Shown: piece after piece, positions 1-7,084 of the stretch
Layout: every line of letters begins with the position of its first letter
Position numbering within the stretch: position 1 is the stretch's first letter
NCBI GenBank assembly: GCA_947175775.1
Contig: CAMWNY010000047.1
Coordinates: forward strand, 1 to 10,900
Reading direction: 5' to 3'
DNA: 10,900 nt
Source of the DNA: an uncultured Lachnospiraceae bacterium
GTDB lineage: Bacteria > Bacillota > Clostridia > Lachnospirales > Lachnospiraceae
Notes under the pieces: model-generated
Told to the model about the DNA's origin: nothing
The model's database searches: none
What the model saw: the letters and a program-made list of their open reading frames with translations, nothing else
Translations under genes and position numbers: made by a program

Positions 1-855
1 GAGTCAATAGAAGCGCTGATGGCATTCCTTACGCAGCGTTACAGTAATCCGTCAACAGGACTGATTACCAACTGGATTATCGGTAACGAAGTAAATAACA
101 ATAATCCGTGGTATTTTGCAGGCAATTATAATGTGACAAATTTTGCGGCAGAGTATGAGAAAGCATTCCGCGTATGCTACAATGCGATTAAGGCGCAGAA
201 TGCAAATGCAAGAGTATTGACTTGCATCGACCAAAGATGGACATGGGAAGACGGAACAGCAAACCAGTATGGCGCAAAGAAGTTTATTGATGCGTTTAAT
301 ACGGATGTTGCATCACACGGAAACATTGACTGGGGTGTAGCATGGCATCCGCATCCGGTACCGTTGACAACACCGAAGTTTTGGAATATGCCTTCCAATT
401 ACAAGGCGCTTCATTTAATCAGTAATGATGCAAACACAAGGATGATTAATCCTCAGAATATGGATGTGTTCACAAACTATATGGCACAGCCTTCTTTCCT
501 TGCACCGAATGGACAGGTGAGATATATCATTATTTCAGAAATTCTGTTTAATTCACAAGGTTCTGATGAGGCAACGCAGGCGGCGTCTTTTGCGTATGCA
601 TATAAGCTTGCGGAACGTAATCCGCATATTAAAGGCTTTATCGTACATAGGGCAGTAGATAACCTTTACGAAAAGAATTCCGACAAAATTGCGTGCGGTA
701 TTTATAATTGTGATGCAAATGGTATGATTAGTACACCGAAGCAGATATGCGAAGTATATAAATATATTGATACACCACAGTCTGCTGCATATACACAGTT
801 TGCACTTCCGATTATCGGTGCGTCAAGCTGGGCGGCAGTTGGATGTAATCCATAA
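1..855 (+). CDS. DUF5722-like glycoside-hydrolase-fold protein, 3' part
   Basis: The reading frame is open from base 1, so the start lies upstream; 284 residues are visible. The sequence resembles the C-terminal part of DUF5722-type proteins, which adopt a clan GH-A-like TIM barrel. GNEVNNNNPW (Glu at visible residue 30, bases 88-90) fits the strand-4 acid/base motif. IISEILFN (Glu at visible residue 180, bases 538-540) fits the strand-7 nucleophile position. The 150-residue spacing and the WHPHP motif between them also suit that fold. No membrane segment or sorting signal is seen at the C-terminus, and any signal peptide would be in the missing part. A role in carbohydrate or cell-surface polysaccharide cleavage is inferred, and the substrate is unknown. 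An ATG at 19 is internal, not the start. A strong terminator follows 20 bases after the stop codon, so this gene probably ends its transcript. Confidence 0.75.
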   Translation, partial: ESIEALMAFLTQRYSNPSTGLITNWIIGNEVNNNNPWYFAGNYNVTNFAAEYEKAFRVCYNAIKAQNANARVLTCIDQRWTWEDGTANQYGAKKFIDAFNTDVASHGNIDWGVAWHPHPVPLTTPKFWNMPSNYKALHLISNDANTRMINPQNMDVFTNYMAQPSFLAPNGQVRYIIISEILFNSQGSDEATQAASFAYAYKLAERNPHIKGFIVHRAVDNLYEKNSDKIACGIYNCDANGMISTPKQICEVYKYIDTPQSAAYTQFALPIIGASSWAAVGCNP

Positions 856-875
856 AAGCATAATGACAGAGGCAG

Positions 876-906
876 GCGGATAAGTTATTGTAATTTATCC
901 GCTTTT
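876..906 (+). terminator. Intrinsic terminator of the DUF5722-like gene
   Basis: The stem GCGGATAAGTTA (876-887) pairs with TAATTTATCCGC (891-902) around a 3-nt loop. It makes 12 base pairs including one G-U, and is followed by TTTT (903-906). It lies 20 bases after the stop codon at 853-855. The T run is short, so some read-through is possible. Confidence 0.8.
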
Positions 907-916
907 CCCGTATACT
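888..916 (+). promoter_or_regulatory. Candidate promoter of the membrane protein gene, embedded in the terminator
   Basis: TTGTAA (888-893) and TATACT (911-916) are separated by exactly 17 bases and match a sigma-A-type promoter at 4/6 and 5/6 positions. The -35 box falls in the apical part of the upstream terminator hairpin. Predicted transcription starts near 922-924, about 40 bases before the ATG at 963. This is a pattern match only. Confidence 0.5.
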
Positions 917-940
917 GGATGTACGCGGAAAAAGCGGATA
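896..940. repeat. Imperfect inverted repeat bracketing the -10 box
   Basis: TATCCGCTTTTCCCGTA (896-912) is complementary to 922-940 over 17 base pairs with two single-base bulges (A929 and C926). The 9-base loop is 913-921. Its left arm reuses the 3' arm and T run of the terminator at 876-906, so the two hairpins exclude each other in a read-through transcript. GCGGATA occurs at 876-882 and 934-940, with its complement at 896-902. As DNA, the arms flank the candidate -10 box and could be an operator. A transcript started near 923 would carry only the right arm. Confidence 0.6.
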
Positions 941-962
941 CCAATTAAAGAAGGAACATAAA

Positions 963-3227
963 ATGGAAAAAGTGACGCGGTACATAAATAATTGGACAGT
1001 GATAATTGCTGCTGTAGTGTCATGTATTGTAATTGCTGTTGTGACTGCTGTTAGGCTTGATGACTTTTGGCCGTTTCATACAGAAATTGATTTGAATGAA
1101 ATGTCAGGAAGCATGATGACAGAAGATGACGGGAGCAAATATCTTTACAGCGGAGATTCCGACTACGTTCTTTATGGACCATATATGGCATTGTACAAAG
1201 GTTATTATACGGTGGACATTGATTATGCTGCGGATAATGACTGCATAATGAACGTGCACAGCAATGAGTGTGCCGATTATGTTAGTTCAGGTGATATTAT
1301 TTTAAAATCACAAAGCACACATAAAAGTTTTCATTTCAGATTAAAAGATACGGTCAATGACCTTGAGTTGAGGGTAAAATATAATGGTTACGGAGAACTT
1401 AGGGTAAATCGTATTACAATTACAGAAAATACGATAGGAATTAGGACGAATGCCTTTTTGGCTTTTGCAGTTGTAATTCTTTTGACTGTATGTTATTTGT
1501 TCCGGAAGAAAATCACACAGAACAGATTTACGTTTGCAGCCCTTGCTGCAATTGTGTTTTTTTCCTGTGTTCCCGCGATGACCCGGGGATTGTGCATGGG
1601 ACATGACGGAACGTTTCATCTGCTCCGAATCGAAGGTTTGGCGCAAGGGCTTCGTTTGGGTGAATTTCCTGTGAGGATGCAGTCCAATTGGATGGAAGGA
1701 TATGGTTATCCTGTATCAATTTATTATGGGGATATTTTGTTGTATATCCCTGCGGCGCTTCGATTAATCGGTTTTTCTGTCACACAGGCGTATAAAGCGT
1801 ATCTGTTTTTGGTGAATCTTGGTACAACGCTGATTGCTTATGTCTGTTTTCATAAAATTGTGAGGGATGGCAGGGCAGCGCTTATGGGTACGGCAGGATA
1901 TGTTTTTGCAATATACCGTCTGACGAATGTGTATGTAAGAATTGCGGTAGGAGAGTATTCCGCAATTATGTTTTTGCCATGTATTCTTTTGGCAGTGTAT
2001 CGGATTTATATGGAGGATACAGCCGAATTTAAAATTTATATGAAAAATGCGTTTCTTTTGGCTGTTGGTATGACAGGGCTTGTGCAGACACATTTGATTA
2101 GCGTGGCAACCGTATCAATGATTATTGCATTGATCTGTATTGTGATGATAAAAAAGACATTGCGGAAAAGGACGCTGTTCGTATATGTGTCAGCTGTTAT
2201 AATTACTGTAGCAGTGAATTTGTTTTTCCTTGTACCGTTTATGGACTACTCAAAAAATGTTTCGGTTGAAGTGCTTAGTGACAGTGAGGAGACCATTGCT
2301 GAAACGATACAAGGTGCGGGCGCGTTTATAAGCCAGTATTTTATGATGTACCAAAGGGCATTTGGCGGAACCGGTACAAATATCGGGGACAGAATGGCAT
2401 TAACGCCGGGAGTTACATTAATGGCGGTTCTCTTTGTGGGGATATATTTTTGCATCAAATACAAAGACAAGACGATACGATTTATGACACTGATGTCAGT
2501 TTTGTCGTTGTGGATGGCATCAAATCTGTTTCCGTGGAATTTTATTATCAATCATGTACCGCTTATGGGCTGGATTAGTAAAATACAGTTTCCATGGCGC
2601 TTTTTACCGGTTGCACAGTTATTTTTATCATTGCTGTTATGTATGCTGCTTGTAAAATTTGAGCAAGAAAAGCGGGAACGTGCGGAATTTGCATTGCTGA
2701 TACTGCTAATCGTGACGACGGCGCAAATGTTTAGCGGTGTCGCGCAGGAGCGCAGCTATGTTGAAAAGTATGATACGGCAGGGATTGACAGTTTTTCTCT
2801 TGTAAACGGAGAGTATGTCAGGGAAGGTACGAAAATTAAGTGGTTTGACGGAGAAGTCTATACCAATAATGTGGAGATAATCGAGGGCTACACAAGGCAG
2901 GGAAAGTATGCTATAATGGAGTGCGAAACTGTGGATTTGGGCGAAAATGATATTGCCTGGGTGGAATTGCCGATTATCAATTATAAAAACTATGCTGCAT
3001 ATGGTGAAAATGGTATTCGATTAAATATTGTGGATGGAGATAATAATGTAATCAGGGTAATGCTTCCACATGGATACAGTGGCGTTGTGGCTGTAACATA
3101 TGAAATTCCGGTATCTTATAAAGTAGCAGATTTTTGTTCGCTGATTGCAGTGGCGGTACTTGCAATAATAATGTTTTGGTCGAAGAGAAAGCAGATTATG
3201 AAAGTCAAACACCCCTCTGTAAGCTGA
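963..3227 (+). CDS. Polytopic GT-C/PTPS-related membrane protein
   Basis: This is a 754-residue integral membrane protein. One N-terminal membrane helix (about 12-31) is followed by a roughly 125-residue extracytoplasmic, beta-rich domain (about 35-160). A bundle of about 10-11 helices follows (about 163-590), then a second extracytoplasmic domain (about 600-715) and a last helix before a basic tail (SKRKQIMKVK). GHDGTFHLLRIEGLAQGL (residues 213-230) with H214/D215 sits in the first large loop of the bundle. RIAVGEYSA (R326, E331) lies further on. Both resemble conserved motifs of the '6-pyruvoyl-tetrahydropterin synthase-related' and YfhO-like membrane proteins, a GT-C-type glycosyltransferase fold. 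Such proteins are thought to transfer sugars from lipid carriers outside the membrane; donor and acceptor here are unknown. AAGGAA (951-956) precedes the ATG by 6 bases. The last codons overlap a hairpin of the downstream repeat-like block. The family assignment is from memory of motifs. Confidence 0.75.
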   Translation: MEKVTRYINNWTVIIAAVVSCIVIAVVTAVRLDDFWPFHTEIDLNEMSGSMMTEDDGSKYLYSGDSDYVLYGPYMALYKGYYTVDIDYAADNDCIMNVHSNECADYVSSGDIILKSQSTHKSFHFRLKDTVNDLELRVKYNGYGELRVNRITITENTIGIRTNAFLAFAVVILLTVCYLFRKKITQNRFTFAALAAIVFFSCVPAMTRGLCMGHDGTFHLLRIEGLAQGLRLGEFPVRMQSNWMEGYGYPVSIYYGDILLYIPAALRLIGFSVTQAYKAYLFLVNLGTTLIAYVCFHKIVRDGRAALMGTAGYVFAIYRLTNVYVRIAVGEYSAIMFLPCILLAVYRIYMEDTAEFKIYMKNAFLLAVGMTGLVQTHLISVATVSMIIALICIVMIKKTLRKRTLFVYVSAVIITVAVNLFFLVPFMDYSKNVSVEVLSDSEETIAETIQGAGAFISQYFMMYQRAFGGTGTNIGDRMALTPGVTLMAVLFVGIYFCIKYKDKTIRFMTLMSVLSLWMASNLFPWNFIINHVPLMGWISKIQFPWRFLPVAQLFLSLLLCMLLVKFEQEKRERAEFALLILLIVTTAQMFSGVAQERSYVEKYDTAGIDSFSLVNGEYVREGTKIKWFDGEVYTNNVEIIEGYTRQGKYAIMECETVDLGENDIAWVELPIINYKNYAAYGENGIRLNIVDGDNNVIRVMLPHGYSGVVAVTYEIPVSYKVADFCSLIAVAVLAIIMFWSKRKQIMKVKHPSVS

Positions 3228-3327
3228 CGGGGTATCAGACTTGCAACGCAGCAAGCTGCGGGGGATTTGACCCTCGCGTCAGTCGTCAAATGCCTGCAAG
3301 CAGTCATTTGGCTCATTGCTCGCGGGA
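3211..3327. repeat. Compact multi-hairpin intergenic element, possible interspersed repeat
   Basis: Several small inverted repeats are packed in about 117 bases. ACCCC/GGGGT is at 3211-3215 and 3229-3233. CGCAGC-AA-GCTGCG is at 3247-3260, and GGG/CCC at 3262-3264 and 3271-3273. CAAATG-c-CTGC-aa-GCAG-t-CATTTG is at 3287-3310, and CTCGCG occurs twice (3273-3278 region and 3319-3324 region). The block is visibly GC-richer than the other intergenic stretches. It begins inside the last codons of the upstream gene and ends about 45 bases before ileS. It has no T run after any hairpin, so it is not an obvious terminator, and no coding potential is evident. A dispersed palindromic repeat or an RNA leader element are the two readings; no second copy lies in this window. 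Confidence 0.5.
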
Positions 3328-3370
3328 ATAAAGAGAAGCAAATGAAAGAGAAAGGTGGAAATAAAAAACA

Positions 3371-6300
3371 ATGTATCAAAAGGTTTCAACAAACATGAAT
3401 TTCGTAGACCGCGAGAAAGAGGTCGAGAAGTTTTGGAAGGACAATGATATTTTCAGAAAGAGTATGGAAAGCCGTAAGCAGGGCGAAACCTACACATTTT
3501 ATGACGGACCGCCGACGGCAAACGGCAAGCCGCATATCGGGCATGTATTGACGCGTGTCATTAAGGATATGATTCCGCGCTACCGGACCATGAAAGGCTA
3601 TATGGTTCCAAGAAAAGCAGGCTGGGACACGCACGGGCTTCCGGTAGAGTTGGAAGTTGAGAAGCTGCTTGGCTTAAACGGCAAGGAGCAGATTGAAGAA
3701 TACGGTATGGAGCCCTTCATTAAAAAGTGTAAGGAGTCTGTATGGAAATACAAGTGCATGTGGGAGGACTTTTCCGGAACGGTCGGTTTTTGGGCGGACA
3801 TGGACGACCCGTATGTGACGTATCATGATGATTTTATCGAGTCAGAGTGGTGGGCGTTAAAAGAGATTTGGAATAAAAAGCTCTTATACAAGGGCTTTAA
3901 GATTGTGCCGTACTGTCCCCGCTGCGGGACGCCGCTTTCTTCGCAGGAGGTTGCACAGGGATATAAGACGGTCAAGGAGCGTTCGGCGGTTGTGCGCTTT
4001 AAGGTAGTCGGTGAGGACGCGTATTTTCTCGCATGGACAACCACGCCGTGGACGCTGCCGTCCAATGTTGCGCTTTGTGTAAACCCTGAAGAAATGTACT
4101 GTAAGGTAAAGGCGGTTGACGGTTATACGTATTATATGGCGGAAGAGCTGCTTGACAGAGTGCTTGGCAAGCTTGCTGAGCATGAGGGCGACAGCACATA
4201 TGAAATATTGGGTACCTACAAGGGTATTGATTTAGAGGGAAAAGCATATGAGCCGCTGTTTGACTTTGCGGCAGGCATTATTGAGAAACAGCATAAAAAG
4301 GCACATTATATCACATGTGACAACTATGTTACCATGACGGACGGTACGGGAATTGTACACATCGCACCTGCCTTTGGTGAGGACGATGCAAATGTCGGCA
4401 GAAAGTATGAACTTCCGTTTGTTCAGCTTGTCAACGGCAAGGGCGAGATGACGGAAGAAACATCGTATGCGGGTGTATTTGTCAAGAAGGCGGACCCGAT
4501 GATTTTGAAGGATTTGGAGAGCAAGGGACTGCTGTTTGACGCGCCCAAATTTGAGCATGATTATCCGCACTGCTGGCGCTGCGATACGCCGCTGATTTAC
4601 TATGCGCGCGAGTCGTGGTTTATCAAGATGACGGCTGTGAAAGATGACTTGGTAAGGAATAACAATACTGTAAACTGGATTCCGGAATCTATCGGAAAGG
4701 GGCGTTTCGGTGACTGGCTTGAAAATATTCAGGACTGGGGTATTTCGAGAAACCGTTACTGGGGAACGCCGCTCAATGTGTGGGAGTGCGAGTGCGGTCA
4801 TCAGGAATGTATCGGCAGCAGGCAGGAGCTTGCGGACCGGTGCGGTAACCCTGATGCGGCGAAGGTGGAGCTGCACAGACCGTATATTGATGAAATGACA
4901 TTCAAATGTCCTGACTGCGGAAAAGAGATGCACAGGGTTCCGGAGGTTATTGACTGTTGGTTTGATTCCGGTGCGATGCCGTTTGCACAGCATCATTATC
5001 CGTTTGAAAATAAAGAATTGTTCGAACAACAGTTTCCTGCGCAGTTTATTTCGGAGGCGGTTGACCAGACGCGTGGCTGGTTTTATTCGCTGATGGCGGA
5101 GTCGACACTGTTGTTCAACAAGTCGCCGTATGAGAATGTTATCGTGCTTGGTCATGTGCAGGACGAGAACGGGCAGAAAATGAGTAAGTCAAAGGGCAAC
5201 GCGGTTGACCCGTTTGAGGCGCTTGAGACATACGGTGCGGATGCGATTCGCTGGTATTTTTATATTAATTCGGCTCCGTGGCTGCCGAACCGTTTCCATG
5301 GTAAAGCGGTTCAGGAGGGACAGCGCAAGTTCATGGGTACGCTGTGGAATACCTACGCGTTTTTTGTGCTTTATGCAAATATTGACCAGTTTGACGCGAC
5401 GAAATATACATTGGAGTACGATAAGCTCCCTGTCATGGATAAGTGGCTTTTATCAAAGCTCAATACGGTGGTTGGCGAGGTTGACAGCAATCTTGAGAAT
5501 TATCGCATTCCTGAGGCAGCGAGGGCATTGCAGGAGTTTGTCGACGAAATGAGCAACTGGTATGTAAGACGCAGCCGCGAGCGTTTTTGGGCTAAGGGTA
5601 TGGAGCAGGATAAGATTAATGCGTACATGACGCTTTATACTGCGCTTGTGACGATTTCCAAGGCAGCAGCGCCAATGATTCCGTTTATGACGGAGGATAT
5701 TTACAGAAATCTTGTGTGCAGCATTGATTCGTCTGCACCGGAAAGCGTGCATTTGTGTGACTTCCCGACAGTTGACGAGAAATTGATTGACAAGCAGCTT
5801 GAGGCGGATATGGAAGCACTGTTAAAGACGGTTGTTATGGGACGTGCGTGCAGGAATACGGCAAACATCAAGAACAGACAGCCAATCAGTACGATGTTTA
5901 TCAAGGCGCCGTTTACGCTTGGTGCGTTTTATCAGGAGATTATTGAGGACGAGCTGAATGTCAAGAAGGTTGTGTTTACGGATGATGTGCGGGAGTTTAC
6001 GACGTATACGTTTAAGCCGCAGCTTAAGACGGTCGGTCCGAAATACGGCAAACAGCTTGGCGGCATTAAGGAGAAGCTTTCTACGATTGACGGAAACGCG
6101 GCGATGGACGAGTTGAAGGCAAACGGTGTTATTACGTTTGACGTGAACGGGACAGAGGTAAAGCTTGCGGAGGAGGATTTGCTGATTGATATTTCGCAGA
6201 AGGAAGGTTATGTCACGGAGGCGGACAACACGGTGACGGTTGTGCTTGACACCAATCTGACGGACGAGCTGATTGAGGAAGGCTTTGTGTACGAGGTTAT

Positions 6301-6523
6301 CAGCAAGATTCAGACGATGCGTAAGGATTCGGATTTTGAGGTTATGGACCATATCAATGTTTACATCAGCGGAAACGACAGGATTGCGGATGTGGTTAAG
6401 AAGAATGCGGACGCAATCGGCGAGAAGGTTCTTGCGAATGCAATTCGCTATGAGAACGGCGGAAACGCGAAAGAGTGGAACGTGAACGGCGAGAAGGTCG
6501 TGATTGGCGTGGAGCGCGTTTAA
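3371..6523 (+). CDS. ileS: Isoleucyl-tRNA synthetase, type 2 (eukaryote-like)
   Basis: This class I aminoacyl-tRNA synthetase charges tRNA-Ile with isoleucine in the cytoplasm. The gene is complete at 1050 residues. The HIGH signature is at residues 55-58 in GPPTANGKPHIGH, and KMSKS is at 603-607. The CP1 editing domain (about 200-400) carries TTTPWTLPSN and GTGIVHIAPAFGEDD, the parts that hydrolyse mischarged Val-tRNA. Two zinc sites match the Thermus-type layout: C182/C185 with C401/C404, and C475/C480 (or C473) with C513/C516. The anticodon-binding domain follows (about 690-850), then the extended C-terminal region. The length, GWDTHGLPVELEVEK and the lack of a C-terminal Cys4 zinc finger identify the type 2 (IleS2) lineage, which is associated with reduced mupirocin sensitivity. 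Its HIGH motif is canonical, unlike the altered motif of hyper-resistant forms. AAAGGTGG (3351-3358) precedes the ATG by 12 bases, a long spacing; MYQKVSTNMNFVDRE is nevertheless the usual family N-terminus. No T-box is visible upstream. Confidence 0.98.
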   Translation: MYQKVSTNMNFVDREKEVEKFWKDNDIFRKSMESRKQGETYTFYDGPPTANGKPHIGHVLTRVIKDMIPRYRTMKGYMVPRKAGWDTHGLPVELEVEKLLGLNGKEQIEEYGMEPFIKKCKESVWKYKCMWEDFSGTVGFWADMDDPYVTYHDDFIESEWWALKEIWNKKLLYKGFKIVPYCPRCGTPLSSQEVAQGYKTVKERSAVVRFKVVGEDAYFLAWTTTPWTLPSNVALCVNPEEMYCKVKAVDGYTYYMAEELLDRVLGKLAEHEGDSTYEILGTYKGIDLEGKAYEPLFDFAAGIIEKQHKKAHYITCDNYVTMTDGTGIVHIAPAFGEDDANVGRKYELPFVQLVNGKGEMTEETSYAGVFVKKADPMILKDLESKGLLFDAPKFEHDYPHCWRCDTPLIYYARESWFIKMTAVKDDLVRNNNTVNWIPESIGKGRFGDWLENIQDWGISRNRYWGTPLNVWECECGHQECIGSRQELADRCGNPDAAKVELHRPYIDEMTFKCPDCGKEMHRVPEVIDCWFDSGAMPFAQHHYPFENKELFEQQFPAQFISEAVDQTRGWFYSLMAESTLLFNKSPYENVIVLGHVQDENGQKMSKSKGNAVDPFEALETYGADAIRWYFYINSAPWLPNRFHGKAVQEGQRKFMGTLWNTYAFFVLYANIDQFDATKYTLEYDKLPVMDKWLLSKLNTVVGEVDSNLENYRIPEAARALQEFVDEMSNWYVRRSRERFWAKGMEQDKINAYMTLYTALVTISKAAAPMIPFMTEDIYRNLVCSIDSSAPESVHLCDFPTVDEKLIDKQLEADMEALLKTVVMGRACRNTANIKNRQPISTMFIKAPFTLGAFYQEIIEDELNVKKVVFTDDVREFTTYTFKPQLKTVGPKYGKQLGGIKEKLSTIDGNAAMDELKANGVITFDVNGTEVKLAEEDLLIDISQKEGYVTEADNTVTVVLDTNLTDELIEEGFVYEVISKIQTMRKDSDFEVMDHINVYISGNDRIADVVKKNADAIGEKVLANAIRYENGGNAKEWNVNGEKVVIGVERV

Positions 6524-6548
6524 AAGTATTAAAATGTGTTTGGAATAG

Positions 6549-6602
6549 AAATCCCATATGCGGTTTGGACAGCAAAGTTTGCTGTGACTGCATATGGGAT
6601 TT
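6549..6602. terminator. Bidirectional terminator between ileS and the XRE gene
   Basis: AAATCCCATATGC (6549-6561) pairs perfectly with GCATATGGGATTT (6590-6602). Inside is a second small stem, CAGCAA (6570-6575) with TTGCTG (6579-6584). The 13-bp stem with A/T ends can act on both strands, although the downstream T runs are short and interrupted. The right arm includes the first two bases of the minus-strand stop codon (6601-6603). It lies 25 bases after the ileS stop. Confidence 0.8.
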
Positions 6603-6936
6603 ACTTTTCGCCTGCATCAATAGCACAATTGTCTGTCGCAGTTCTCAGCTGTGTATTTAATTGTTTATAATCATTTACAATGATTTGAATATGGGCAATC
6701 TGTTCTAATGTCAAATCATTAACTTCTATAACTTTTCGCTTGTCATCAATTTCTAATAAATAATCCGTAGTGCATGAAAAAAATTCGGCAATTTTAATTA
6801 GCATATCAATTGAAGGAAGTATATTATTATTTTCCCAATTACTCACACTTTGTTTTGTTACTCCAATCATGCGGGCAAGCCCTACCTGACTCATGTTTCG
6901 GGCGGTACGAAGTCTTTTAATTTGTTCACCGATCAT
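6601..6936 (-). CDS. Small XRE-family transcriptional regulator
   Basis: The product is an approximately 111-residue cytoplasmic DNA-binding protein. Residues 1-60 form a classic Cro/C1-type helix-turn-helix: MIGEQIKRLRTARNMSQ, then ARMIGVTKQSVSNWENNNILPS, with the recognition helix around KQSVSNWE. FFSCTTDYLLEID ends the HTH domain in the usual way. The remaining about 45 residues (VNDLTLEQIAHIQIIVNDYKQLN) are helical and may dimerise. The frame stays open to an ATG at 6957, but on the minus strand AAAGGAG lies 8 bases before the ATG at 6936-6934, inside that longer frame, so I chose the later start. The gene is divergent from the acyltransferase gene, with a palindrome in the shared control region, so it may regulate that gene and itself. 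This is inferred from position only. Confidence 0.9.
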   Translation of the reverse strand: MIGEQIKRLRTARNMSQVGLARMIGVTKQSVSNWENNNILPSIDMLIKIAEFFSCTTDYLLEIDDKRKVIEVNDLTLEQIAHIQIIVNDYKQLNTQLRTATDNCAIDAGEK

Positions 6937-6963
6937 ATTTAAAACTCCTTTACTCATAATAAA

Positions 6964-6991
6964 AGTCTATTAATAGAAAGTATATTTACAA
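6964..6991 (-). promoter_or_regulatory. Weak candidate promoter of the small XRE gene
   Basis: On the minus strand TTGTAA (6991-6986) and TAGACT (6969-6964) are separated by 16 bases, each matching the consensus at 4/6 positions. The -35 box overlaps that of the plus-strand promoter at 6985-6990, which would give face-to-face control from one site. The match is modest. Confidence 0.3.
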
Positions 6992-7013
6992 AATACTTTA
7001 GTATTGTTATAAT
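6985..7013 (+). promoter_or_regulatory. Promoter of the acyltransferase gene
   Basis: TTTACA (6985-6990) and a perfect TATAAT (7008-7013) are separated by 17 bases. Transcription would start near 7019-7021 and leave a leader of about 65 bases before the ATG at 7085. The spacer holds the palindrome at 6992-7005. Confidence 0.7.
6992..7005. promoter_or_regulatory. Candidate operator: palindrome in the promoter spacer
   Basis: AATACTTTAGTATT is a 14-bp inverted repeat (AATACT-tt-AGTATT) lying entirely between the -35 and -10 boxes. A further AGTAT half-site is at 6979-6983, 21 bp (two helical turns) from the AGTAT at 7000-7004. Small XRE repressors often bind such sites next to their own gene. 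That the 6601-6936 protein binds here is inference. Confidence 0.5.
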
Positions 7014-7084
7014 TGACATTATGGAGTGTTATAGTACAAAGTCTTTATAAGAATAAAAATTGATTATGCGTTAGGAGAAACCGA

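Noticed and set aside
3134..3331. 65-codon plus-strand frame overlapping the membrane protein end and the repeat-like block
   Set aside because: Most of it overlaps a real gene in another frame. The rest is the hairpin block, and there is no ribosome binding site or recognisable domain.
3228..3370. T-box riboswitch upstream of ileS
   Set aside because: GGTGGAAATAA resembles the T-box core only in GGTGG(A); the ACCGCG part and space for stem I are missing. GGTGG serves as the Shine-Dalgarno sequence.
4232..5155. 307-codon open frame on the minus strand
   Set aside because: It lies wholly inside ileS, which has full family motifs. The protein is Arg-rich and low in recognisable features, as expected for an antisense shadow, and no ribosome binding site was evident.
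7013..7035. TTGACA ... TATAGT as a promoter for the acyltransferase gene
   Set aside because: The perfect -35 box is separated from TATAGT by only 11 bases. The TTTACA/TATAAT pair at 6985-7013 has proper 17-base spacing.
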